A stretch of DNA of 41,572 nt, taken from DATBFX01 sp034667245. Its GTDB lineage: Bacteria; Chloroflexota; Chloroflexia; Thermomicrobiales; UBA6265. The stretch is from the NCBI GenBank assembly GCA_034667245.1, contig JAXDKI010000011.1, forward strand, positions 1 to 41,572, written 5' to 3'. The position numbers and the translations under genes are program-made. The notes under the pieces are model-generated. The model saw only the letters and a list, made by a program, of their open reading frames with translations. It was not told where the DNA came from and did not search any database. Below, piece by piece: positions 34,356-41,232 of this stretch. The stretch's first letter is position 1, and each line of letters starts with the position of its first letter.

Positions 34356-34391
34356 TTGTGACAGTCGTCACAATCTGTGACGTGCGTTACG
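34356..34391. promoter_or_regulatory. Two CRP/FNR-like sites upstream of argG
   Basis: TTGTGACAGTCGTCACAA (34356-34373) is a perfect palindrome matching the CRP pattern TGTGA-N6-TCACA. A weaker second half-match, TGTGACGTGCGTTACG, starts at 34376. Both lie just downstream of the candidate promoter, a position suited to repression. The protein that binds is unknown; a CRP-family regulator is the first guess. Confidence 0.55.
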
Positions 34392-34459
34392 AACAATCGT
34401 AGGGATCGAGACAACGACGATGACCCCGCTCCCGAGAAGACTGCTCCGTACACGTACCG

Positions 34460-34484
34460 GCCGAACGGGTCGCACCCGTTCGGC
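34460..34484 (+). other. Stable hairpin in the argG leader
   Basis: GCCGAACGGGT and ACCCGTTCGGC form a perfect 11-base stem with a CGC loop. A smaller CCCC/GGGG hairpin follows at 34499-34512. No T-run follows either, and no T-box motif is present. They may stabilise or regulate the argG leader. Confidence 0.55.
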
Positions 34485-34552
34485 ATAAGCGGCTTCATCC
34501 CCTTCACCGGGGTGCGTGTGTTTGGCGGTCATCTAAGCTCGGGAGGTTCCCC

Positions 34553-35815
34553 GTGGGAACATCGGATTCCTTTTCCACCAAAGAGCAACTCGGCAAGGTC
34601 GTCCTCGCCTATTCGGGCGGGTTGGACACCTCCTGCATCATTCCCTGGCTCAAAGAGAACTACGATTGCGAGGTCGTCGCCGTCGCTGCCGACGTCGGTC
34701 AGCCCGACGACCTGAGCGGGGTCGAAGAGAAGGCGATCGCCAGCGGCGCCAGCAAGGCGTACGTCTTGGACCTCCGCGAGGAGTTCCTCAAGGAGTACGC
34801 CTTTCCAACGCTGCGGGCCGGCGCGGTTTACGAACGCAAGTACCTGCTCGGAACGTCTTTCGCGCGACCGGTCATCGCCAAGCATCAGGTCGAGGTCGCG
34901 CTGCTGGAGAATGCCGACGCTGTTGCCCACGGCTGCACCGGCAAGGGGAACGACCAGGTTCGGTTCGAGCTCGCCTACCAGGCGCTGGGGCCGCACCTGA
35001 AGATCGTCGCCCCGTGGCGCCACTGGCACATTCGCTCCCGCGAGGACGCGATCGAGTACGCCCAAGCGCACGGCATCCCGGTCACTGCGACGAAGACCAA
35101 GATCTACTCACTCGACGGCAACCTCTGGCATCTCTCCCACGAGGGCGGGGCGCTCGAGGATCCGTGGAACGAGCCGCCCGCCGACGCCTACGACCTGACC
35201 GTCGCGCCGGAGGAGGCGCCGGACACGCCGGAGTACGTCGAGGTCTCCTTCGAGGAAGGCTGGCCTATCGCGGTGAACGGGCAGGCCCTCAGTGCTGTCG
35301 AACTCGTCACCGCCTTGAACGAAATCGGCGGGCGCAACGGCGTCGGACGGATAGATCTGCTCGAGAACCGCCTTGTCGGGATGAAGAGCCGCGGTGTCTA
35401 CGAGACGCCGGGTGGCACCATCCTCTCGACGGCGCACAAAGAACTTGAACATTTGACCCTTGACAAACTCACGATGCGGCAGAAAGATACGCTTGCACTG
35501 ACGTACGCCGACCTCGTCTACAACGGGCTCTGGTTCTCGCCGTTGCGGCAGGCACTGGACGCCTTCGTAGAAGAGACCCAGAAGGTCGTCACCGGCGACG
35601 TCAGGCTGAAGCTGTTCAAGGGAACCTGTTCGGCAGTCGGCCGGCGATCGCCGTACGGTTTGTACCGCGAGGATCTGGCGACGTTCGGCGCCGACGACGT
35701 TTATCGGCAAGCAGACGCCGAAGGGTTCATTCGACTCTTCGGGTTGGGCACGAAAGTTGCAGCGATGCGGGATCGGCTCGCCGCCGAGGCCGGGGGAGTG
35801 GAGGTCGCGCGATGA
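34553..35815 (+). CDS. argG: Argininosuccinate synthase
   Basis: A 420-residue enzyme joining citrulline and aspartate with ATP, the penultimate step of arginine synthesis. The ATP-binding motif AYSGGLDTS is at residues ~19-27. HGCTGKGNDQVRFE and TYADLVYNGLWFSPLRQAL are family signatures. GTG 34553 follows GGGAGG by six bases. It heads the arginine/lysine cluster but has a promoter region separate from argF. Confidence 0.97.
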   Translation: MGTSDSFSTKEQLGKVVLAYSGGLDTSCIIPWLKENYDCEVVAVAADVGQPDDLSGVEEKAIASGASKAYVLDLREEFLKEYAFPTLRAGAVYERKYLLGTSFARPVIAKHQVEVALLENADAVAHGCTGKGNDQVRFELAYQALGPHLKIVAPWRHWHIRSREDAIEYAQAHGIPVTATKTKIYSLDGNLWHLSHEGGALEDPWNEPPADAYDLTVAPEEAPDTPEYVEVSFEEGWPIAVNGQALSAVELVTALNEIGGRNGVGRIDLLENRLVGMKSRGVYETPGGTILSTAHKELEHLTLDKLTMRQKDTLALTYADLVYNGLWFSPLRQALDAFVEETQKVVTGDVRLKLFKGTCSAVGRRSPYGLYREDLATFGADDVYRQADAEGFIRLFGLGTKVAAMRDRLAAEAGGVEVAR

Positions 35816-36111
35816 GGCACAGCAACGAGATGGAGGGCCCCTCCCGCTCTCCGCTCCGGCGACCGGCGCGTCTCTCCAGGACGCGTTGACGGTCGCCGCA
35901 AAGCCGACGCAAAAAACCGGACAGCCGAATCGTTATCGTTTTCGCTTGTAACTCCATGTAGGGTGACCTCATCGTCGCCCGCGCCCGCATTGACGGGGAA
36001 GAGTACGCGGCGGACCCGCCGAAGCGACCCGGGGAGGGTGAAAGCCCGGGATTGGCGAACCGTCGCGGAACGCACCCCAGAGCGGCCGACCGAAGAAAGA
36101 CCCGCGTTACG

Positions 36112-36182
36112 AGGCGGACAGGCGGACAGGCGGACAGACGGAAGCATTTCCTCAGTCTTCAGTCCTCAAACCTCAATCCTCG
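36112..36182 (+). repeat. Short tandem repeats inside the arginine T-box linker
   Basis: Three exact head-to-tail copies of AGGCGGAC (36112-36135) are followed by a pyrimidine-rich stretch with repeated TCAGTC and CCTCAA units up to about 36182. They lie between stem I and the T-box core, where length is often free to vary. Confidence 0.7.
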
Positions 36183-36300
36183 AATCGGGTCAAGTAGGAT
36201 CGGGTGGGTGGCACCCACGCAGGCAACAGCCGAGAGATGCCGGGGAGCTGGTCACGCTTCCGGGCAAGAAGGGTGGTACCGCGGGAGCTGACGCCTCTCG

Positions 36301-36365
36301 CCCCTTCGGTCCGCGATTCGTCGCGGACGCGCTGCGTCTCGTCCTGGACGAGAGCCGAAGGGAGA
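36301..36365 (+). promoter_or_regulatory. Alternative pairing that can hide the argF ribosome-binding site
   Basis: CCCCTTCGG (36301-36309) can pair with CCGAAGGG (36355-36362), which includes part of the argF Shine-Dalgarno GGGAGA (36360-36365), enclosing two small hairpins. The same CCCTTC can instead pair with GAAGGG of the T-box (with CGGGAG/CTCTCG), the antisequestrator form. No terminator T-run is present, so output should be at translation. Confidence 0.7.
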
Positions 36366-36370
36366 CCACC

Positions 36371-37468
36371 GTGCATGACCTGTCCGCCGTACCCAATCGG
36401 GCCGAAGATCGCGTTCTTCAGGAGACCCCGCAGTTGCGGCCGGTCCCCAGCGTTGCCGACGACTTCGACGGGTCGCAGCATCTGAGGACGCTTTCGCTCG
36501 GCGGCGCTTTGGCGCCAAAGCTGTCCACCTTCACCCTGGGTGCCCGGCTGCGCGGCCGGAGTCTGGTCGACGACATCGACCTGACCCCGGACGAGATCGT
36601 CGAGGTGCTGGAGACGGCCGCCCGCCTGAAGCGGATGCACAAGAAGGGCGAGCCGCACGGCTATCTGCCCGGCAAGACCCTTGGCATGATCTTCCAGCAC
36701 CCGAGCACGCGCACCCGCGTCTCGTTTGAGGCGGGTATGGCCCAGCTCGGCGGCAACGCGATCTTCCTCGGCGTCAACGACCTTCAACTGAAACGCGGCG
36801 AAACGATCGAGGACACCGCGACCGTCCTCGGCCGCTACGTCGATTGCATCGTCGCCCGCGTCGCCAAGCACCAGGACGTGGTCGAGTTGGCCGAGCACGC
36901 GGGCGTCCCCGTCATCAACGGCCTCTCCGATCGTTGCCACCCCACGCAGGCGCTGGCCGACATGCTCACCCTCAAGGAGCGCTTCGGCGATCTGAAGGGC
37001 GTCAAACTCGCCTACCTCGGCGACGGCAACAACGTCGCCGCTTCGCTCCTCGTCTGCGGCGCCGCGGCCGGCGTCAGCGTCACGATTGCCTGCCCAACCC
37101 AATTCCAGCCGCCAGCCGACATCGTGACCCAGGCGACCTGGCTCGCTGCCGCCAGTGGCGCCAAGGTGACGATCACCTCCGACCCGTGGGCGGCCGTTAA
37201 AGGCGCCGACGCGGTCTACACGGACGTCCACGTGAGCATGGGGCAGCTCGATGGCGCGGCGCGAGCGGTCGCTCTCGCGCCGTACAAGGTGACGCAAGAG
37301 ATCATGGCGGTGGCCGACAAGAACGCGATCTTCATGCACTGCCTGCCGATGCACCGGGACGAGGAGGCCGCCGCGGCGGTCGCCGACGGTCCGCAGTCGG
37401 TCATCTTCGACCAGGCGGAAAACCGGCTGCATCTGCACAAGGCATTGCTGTTGCACATGCTGTGCTGA
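36371..37468 (+). CDS. argF: Ornithine carbamoyltransferase
   Basis: A 365-residue enzyme forming citrulline from ornithine and carbamoyl phosphate. The carbamoyl-phosphate loop is HPSTRTR, and the ornithine/active-site motif is FMHCLPMHRDEE near the end. GTG 36371 with GGGAGA six bases upstream is the only supported start, and the T-box sequestrator is centred on this site. This gives ~58 residues before the usual start (LRGRSLVDDIDLTPDEI), an unusual extension without obvious domain features. Transcribed with lysW and the ligase/hydrolase genes. Confidence 0.95.
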   Translation: MHDLSAVPNRAEDRVLQETPQLRPVPSVADDFDGSQHLRTLSLGGALAPKLSTFTLGARLRGRSLVDDIDLTPDEIVEVLETAARLKRMHKKGEPHGYLPGKTLGMIFQHPSTRTRVSFEAGMAQLGGNAIFLGVNDLQLKRGETIEDTATVLGRYVDCIVARVAKHQDVVELAEHAGVPVINGLSDRCHPTQALADMLTLKERFGDLKGVKLAYLGDGNNVAASLLVCGAAAGVSVTIACPTQFQPPADIVTQATWLAAASGAKVTITSDPWAAVKGADAVYTDVHVSMGQLDGAARAVALAPYKVTQEIMAVADKNAIFMHCLPMHRDEEAAAAVADGPQSVIFDQAENRLHLHKALLLHMLC

Positions 37469-37544
37469 GAACAGGGTTCAAGCGTTGTTCGTTTGACCGA
37501 CGGGACGTGCGGGCCCGTCCGATTGGATCGAAAGGGAGCAAGAA

Positions 37545-37709
37545 ATGACGGTGACGTGTCCCGAGTGCGGGGGAGAGTTCGAAGCAGGAGCGGTCGAGGT
37601 CGGCGAGATCATCGTCTGCCCGGAATGCAGTGTCGAGTTGGAAGTCCTCAGCGTCAATCCGATTGCGGTCGGACTGGCACCTGAAGAGGGCGAGGACTGG
37701 GGCGAGTAG
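37545..37709 (+). CDS. lysW: Amino-group carrier protein LysW
   Basis: A 54-residue protein. Its C-terminus EDWGE is the carrier motif: the terminal glutamate gamma-carboxyl is linked to the amino group of glutamate or aminoadipate during ornithine or lysine synthesis. Two zinc-binding pairs, CPEC at residues 5-8 and 25-28, form the small zinc ribbon. ATG 37545 follows GGGAG by seven bases. The protein shields and delivers intermediates to the LysX, Z, Y, J, K enzymes. It lies between argF and the ligase/hydrolase genes. It is shorter than usual gene-finder limits and easy to miss. Confidence 0.96.
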   Translation: MTVTCPECGGEFEAGAVEVGEIIVCPECSVELEVLSVNPIAVGLAPEEGEDWGE

Positions 37710-37712
37710 CTG

Positions 37713-37813
37713 TCAGCTATCAGCCGTCAGCCGTCCGCCTTTCGCTCATTCGAGCGCCAAAGGGAGACAAGGCAAACGGCAGGTAGAACTGATAGCTGAC
37801 GGCTGATAGCTGA
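37713..37813. repeat. Inverted repeat between lysW and the lysX-like gene
   Basis: TCAGCTATCAGCCGTCAGC (37713-37731) and its exact complement GCTGACGGCTGATAGCTGA (37795-37813) flank 63 bases. A related CTGACGGCTGAGGGCTGA string occurs near 15241 next to the metX terminator. It begins 4 bases after lysW and ends 19 bases before the next gene, so in RNA it would form a strong stem inside the operon. Confidence 0.8.
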
Positions 37814-37831
37814 AGGCTGAGGGCTAACGAG

Positions 37832-38761
37832 ATGGCATCGATGGTTGGCGTGTTGTGTGCGCGGGTGCGGGTGGAAGAGAAGCAGATGCTCCAGGCGCTG
37901 GCGGAAGCCGGTGTCCCGACGCGGTTGCTGCCCCCCGCGGATGCACCGTTGCCCATCGGACCGGTCCCGACCAAGCCGTCTGCCGCCGCGCTCGCGGTGG
38001 TGGACGGCGAAAGCACGGCGGCGGTGGTCATCGACCGGTGCCAGAATCGCACCGTTGCCTCCTCGGTTTTGCCTGTTCGGCGTGCGCTTGGGGTGACGGT
38101 GCTCGATGCGGGTATCGCCGCAACCGGCACCCGGGCCGAAGTCGCCGCGGCGCTCGTGGCAGCGGGCATTCCACGCCCCGCGACGTTCCTCGTGACGTCC
38201 GAGGCCGCGGGGCTTGCTGCCCTCGAGGCCGTCGGCTATCCAGCGACGTATCTGCCGCTGACACCTGGTTCCTCGGAGATCGCCTTGCTCGATCGCGACA
38301 CGGCTGAGGCCGTTTTCGAGCATCGCGGCACCCTCGGCGGATCGAGCGCGGCCATCGGTATTCTCCAAGCGGGCTCGACGTTCGACCGGGGCCGTGTCTC
38401 GGTCATCGTCGTGGACGGGCACGGGGTGGCGATTCACGACCCTGCCGGTCAGGCACGCTACACGGCGCGGTTCGTCGGTGTCGCCGAAGCCGCCGCGAAG
38501 GCTCTCGGGGCGTCGATCGTCGGGATCGAGTTGCTGGCAACGCCTGCCGGCCCGATCGTCTGGGACGTCAACCCGGTGCCCGAGTTTCGAGACGCCGCAC
38601 CCCTGGCGGAGAACTCTGTTGCCGAGGCGATCGCCGGTCTCGCGGCCAGTCATGTCCTGACCGGTGCCGCGATCGTCACCCAATTGTCGCTCGACCATGA
38701 GGTCGATCTCGGCGCGAGTCTGGCACGGGAGGTGGCGAATGGTGTCGCTCTCTCTGCCTGA
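37832..38761 (+). CDS. LysX-like ATP-grasp protein, probably inactive
   Basis: A 309-residue protein whose N-terminus (MVGVLCARVRVEEKQML) matches true LysX proteins, as do the middle (AAGIPRPATFLV, EAVGYPAT) and end (PIVWDVNPVPEFRDA). Yet the ATP-grasp core is eroded. The lysine of the first conserved segment (YPAVLKPV in the true copy) is Leu141 (YPATYLPL), the following Gly-Ser-Trp-Gly-Arg loop is missing, and the metal-binding NTGGE is NPVPE. It has no stop or frameshift and keeps operon position (overlaps lysK by 23 bases), so it is likely a conserved non-catalytic protein that may bind LysW. An ordinary ligase is unlikely. Confidence 0.8.
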   Translation: MASMVGVLCARVRVEEKQMLQALAEAGVPTRLLPPADAPLPIGPVPTKPSAAALAVVDGESTAAVVIDRCQNRTVASSVLPVRRALGVTVLDAGIAATGTRAEVAAALVAAGIPRPATFLVTSEAAGLAALEAVGYPATYLPLTPGSSEIALLDRDTAEAVFEHRGTLGGSSAAIGILQAGSTFDRGRVSVIVVDGHGVAIHDPAGQARYTARFVGVAEAAAKALGASIVGIELLATPAGPIVWDVNPVPEFRDAAPLAENSVAEAIAGLAASHVLTGAAIVTQLSLDHEVDLGASLAREVANGVALSA

Positions 38762-39827
38762 TCTATCGACGACGCTGACCACCACCGACCAGGACCAAGC
38801 GAACGTCGAACTCCTTTACGGTCTCGTCGCAATCCAAAGCCTGAGCGGCGGCGAAGCCGAGGCCGTCGAGTATCTCTGCGGGGAGATGCGATCGCGCGGT
38901 TTCGAGGCCGCACCCGACGAGGCGGGCAGCGCCGTCGGGGTGATCGGAAATGGCCGGCGTCGGATCGTACTCCTCGGGCACATCGACACCGTCCCCGGCG
39001 AGATCCCGGTACGGATCGACGACGGCGTCTTGCACGGGCGCGGTGCCGTCGATGCCAAGGGGCCGCTGGCGACGTTTATTGTCGCGGCCGCCGCCGCCGC
39101 AGAGCGAGCGGACGCGAAGATCACGGTCGTCGGGGCGGTCGGCGAAGAGTCGATCGGGTCGCCCGGAGCGAACGCCGTCGCGAAGGGGCCGGCGCCCGAC
39201 TACTGCATCATCGGCGAACCGAGCGGCTGGGACGCCGTCTGTCTCGGCTACCGGGGTACCCTGTCGTTTACCTACCTCCTGCGGCAGGCGGGACGCCACA
39301 CCGCCGGTCCCGGCGAGTCGGTGGCCGAGCAGGCGGTCGGTTTCTGGAACGCACTGAGCGCTGAGGTTGCGGCGCGCAACGGTGAGGCGACCGGCTTCAA
39401 CTCGCTCGGTCAATCGCTGCGCGGGATGTGGACCGAGAGCGACGGGCTTTACGACGAGGCGCGATTGTCGATCGGTGTTCGGCTCCCTCCGGGGATCGAT
39501 GTCGACGACTTCGAGTCGCGGCTCCGTGACCTGGCAGGTGCAGCCCAGTTGATCGTACACGGGCGGCAGGAGGGATACGCGACCGACAAACGGTCGCCAA
39601 TTACTCCGCCGTTCCTGCGCGCGATCCGTGCCGTCGGCGGCACGCCGAGGTTCACCCGGAAGCTTGGCACGTCGGACATGACCGTGGTTGGCCCCGTTTG
39701 GGGATGCCCAATTGTGGCCTATGGTCCCGGCGACGCCTCGCTCGACCACACGCCCGAGGAACGGATCGTCCTCGACGACTACCTGCGCGCGATTCGCGTC
39801 CTGACCGAAGTGCTGGTGTCGCTGTGA
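38739..39827 (+). CDS. lysK: LysW-linked amino acid hydrolase (LysK/ArgE type, M20 peptidase family)
   Basis: A 362-residue metalloenzyme. Metal ligands are visible in LLGHIDTVPG (His, Asp), GRGAVDAKGPLA (Asp), VGEESIGSPG (catalytic Glu pair), CIIGEPSG (Glu) and the late SLDHTPEE (His). It would release ornithine or lysine from LysW. ATG 38739, after GGGAGG, overlaps the preceding gene's end by 23 bases and is preferred over the longer upstream frame. Its stop overlaps the next gene's GTG. Confidence 0.94.
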   Translation: MVSLSLPDLSTTLTTTDQDQANVELLYGLVAIQSLSGGEAEAVEYLCGEMRSRGFEAAPDEAGSAVGVIGNGRRRIVLLGHIDTVPGEIPVRIDDGVLHGRGAVDAKGPLATFIVAAAAAAERADAKITVVGAVGEESIGSPGANAVAKGPAPDYCIIGEPSGWDAVCLGYRGTLSFTYLLRQAGRHTAGPGESVAEQAVGFWNALSAEVAARNGEATGFNSLGQSLRGMWTESDGLYDEARLSIGVRLPPGIDVDDFESRLRDLAGAAQLIVHGRQEGYATDKRSPITPPFLRAIRAVGGTPRFTRKLGTSDMTVVGPVWGCPIVAYGPGDASLDHTPEERIVLDDYLRAIRVLTEVLVSL

Positions 39828-40780
39828 GCGAGTCATTCGCCGGTCGCCAGGTGTCATTGAACGGCCACCACCAGCCGTTGCGTTTGGGCGTGCTCGTCTC
39901 GTACCTGCGGCCGGAAGAGAAGCTGATTCTCCAGGCCGCGCGCGACCGTGGCCTCGACGTGAAGCCCGTCTTCGACCGGGATCTGGTCCTCGACTTCGCG
40001 CGTCCGGACGCCGCCGAGGCCGGACTTCATTTCGACGTAGTGCTCGACCGCTGTGTCGTGCACTCACGGGCAGCGTACGCCCTGCGGGTCATGGAGCGAT
40101 GGGGTATCCCGACGCTCAATCGCTCGGCGGCAACGACCGTCTGCGATGACAAGGCGCTTTGCAGTCTCGCCCTGGAGGCGGCCGGCGTGCCGACCCCGCG
40201 CACACTGCTCGCCTTCTCGGTCGACTCCGCGATTGAAGCCTGCGAGCAGGTCGGTTATCCGGCCGTCTTGAAACCGGTCACCGGCTCCTGGGGCAGACTT
40301 CTGGCCAAGGTCAATGGCCCGGAGCAGGCGCGGGCAATTCTCGACCAGAAGACCGAGCTCGGCTCGTACGAGCATTCGATCTTCTACGTGCAGCAGTTTG
40401 TCGAAAAACCGGGCCGGGACATCCGAGTCTACGTCGTCGGCGAGCGCGTGCTGGCGGCGTCGTATCGGACCTCGGAGCACTGGATCACCAATGCGGCGCG
40501 AGGTGCGGTGTCGAGTGCCTGCCCGATCACACCTGAGATCGAAGAACTCGCTTGGCGCGCCTGTATCTCAGTCGGTGCGCGTCTCGCCGGAGTCGATCTG
40601 ATCGAGACGCCGGACGGATTGAAAGTCGTCGAGGTAAACACGGGCGGCGAGTTCAAGGGCCTGATGTCGACGACGGATGTTGACATCGCCGGCGAGATCG
40701 TCGAGGAGGCGGTGCGCATTTCGGCGCAGCGGCGGCATGTGCAACAGGCCGTCCCGGTCGCCGCCGGCCGCGTTGATTGA
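39824..40780 (+). CDS. lysX: LysX/ArgX ATP-grasp ligase (LysW--glutamate/aminoadipate ligase)
   Basis: A 318-residue RimK-family ligase attaching glutamate or aminoadipate to the C-terminal Glu of LysW. Conserved ATP-grasp features: YPAVLKPVTGSWGRLLAKVN (Lys and Gly loop), VEKPGRDIRVYVVGERVLA, SEHWITNAARGA and EVNTGGEFKGL. GTG 39824 overlaps the TGA of lysK (GTGA). As the last gene of the unit behind the arginine T-box, it most likely prefers glutamate (ArgX role); that is inferred from context. Confidence 0.94.
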   Translation: MSESFAGRQVSLNGHHQPLRLGVLVSYLRPEEKLILQAARDRGLDVKPVFDRDLVLDFARPDAAEAGLHFDVVLDRCVVHSRAAYALRVMERWGIPTLNRSAATTVCDDKALCSLALEAAGVPTPRTLLAFSVDSAIEACEQVGYPAVLKPVTGSWGRLLAKVNGPEQARAILDQKTELGSYEHSIFYVQQFVEKPGRDIRVYVVGERVLAASYRTSEHWITNAARGAVSSACPITPEIEELAWRACISVGARLAGVDLIETPDGLKVVEVNTGGEFKGLMSTTDVDIAGEIVEEAVRISAQRRHVQQAVPVAAGRVD

Positions 40781-40805
40781 CAAGCGGGCGGGATTTCCAT
40801 AATCT
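40777..40805 (+). promoter_or_regulatory. Promoter of the lysine T-box unit
   Basis: TTGACA (40777-40782), exactly 17 bases, then TAATCT (40800-40805). The -35 overlaps the stop codon of the preceding lysX, so the next unit starts its own transcription immediately. Confidence 0.85.
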
Positions 40806-40820
40806 GACCAGCGATAGGCT

Positions 40821-41150
40821 ATGACGGGGACAGGATCGGTCCGGAAGGGCGCCCCAGCGAGCGGGCGGCCGGTGCAAAGCCCGCGGAACGCCGCCGGACC
40901 GAAGAAGACCCCCGAGCCGCCGGAAGAAAGGACGAGGCAGGCAGACCGCGGAATGCAGAACGCAGTAGTGACGACTGATTCTGCCCTCTGCCCTCTGCAC
41001 ACTGCCCGCTCCAAGTAGAACCGGCCGGGTGCTCCCGTTAGCGAGCAAGGGTGTGTTGGCACCCGGTGAGGCTGTCACCCGCAAGGGTGGCGGCGAACAA
41101 AGGTGGTACCACGGAGCGAAGCCCTCCGTCCTTTGGACGGGGGCTTTCTG
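40821..41150 (+). promoter_or_regulatory. Lysine T-box riboswitch
   Basis: The same plan as the arginine leader: opening GACGGGGACAGG, apical AGCGAGCGGGCGGCCGGTG...AAGCCCGC, then the specifier-loop 3' side AAGACCCCCGAGC. Aligned to the first leader (CGC-ACCCC), the specifier is AAG (40905-40907), lysine. A GAA (glutamate) reading one base off is less consistent. The T-box AAAGGTGGTACCACGG is at 41099-41114. Antiterminator pairing AAAGG/CCTTT and CGGAG/CTCCG competes with the terminator that follows. The linker carries CTGCCCT repeats (40981-40996). Confidence 0.88.
41119..41150 (+). terminator. Terminator of the lysine T-box
   Basis: AAGCCCTCCGTCC and GGACGGGGGCTT form a 13-base stem (one G-T) with a TTT loop, followed by TCTGCGTT. 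It shares bases with the antiterminator, so the two structures exclude each other. Confidence 0.85.
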
Positions 41151-41160
41151 CGTTAACGAA

Positions 41161-41209
41161 GGCGACGGTCGACAGATTACGGTAATTCGTTCTCCTGTCG
41201 TCTGTCGCC
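41161..41209. repeat. Imperfect inverted repeat before lysX
   Basis: GGCGACGGTCGACAG (41161-41175) and CTGTCGTCTGTCGCC (41195-41209) pair with two mismatches. The stem lies between the T-box terminator and the ribosome-binding site of the next gene. Confidence 0.6.
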
Positions 41210-41232
41210 TAGCCTCATCGAAGGGATGCAAC

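Larger units (their letters stand above)
35990..36370 (+). promoter_or_regulatory. Arginine T-box riboswitch upstream of argF
   Basis: The leader starts with GACGGGGAAGAGTA (35992 on), the conserved base of T-box stem I. The apical part AGCGACCCGGGGAGGGTG...AGCCCGG and the specifier-loop 3' side GGAACGCACCCCAGAGCGG follow. The codon in the specifier position is CGC (36071-36073), that is arginine. The T-box sequence AGGGTGGTACCGCG is at 36270-36283. Uncharged tRNA-Arg would favour expression of argF and the genes behind it. A linker with repeats separates stem I from the T-box. The preceding 35816-35989 holds no gene and no promoter I can define. Confidence 0.88.

Noticed and set aside
34378..34552. 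argG leader considered as a third T-box
   Set aside because: Hairpins are present but there is no AGGGTGGNACCGCG motif or stem I consensus.
36173..37456. Minus-strand open frame of 427 codons opposite argF
   Set aside because: It is the antisense shadow of argF in GC-rich DNA; its sequence is Asp/Arg/Val-rich without family features, and argF is unmistakable.
38763..40067. Minus-strand open frame of 434 codons opposite lysK and lysX
   Set aside because: Antisense shadow; composition is Arg/Asp-rich and no domain is present.
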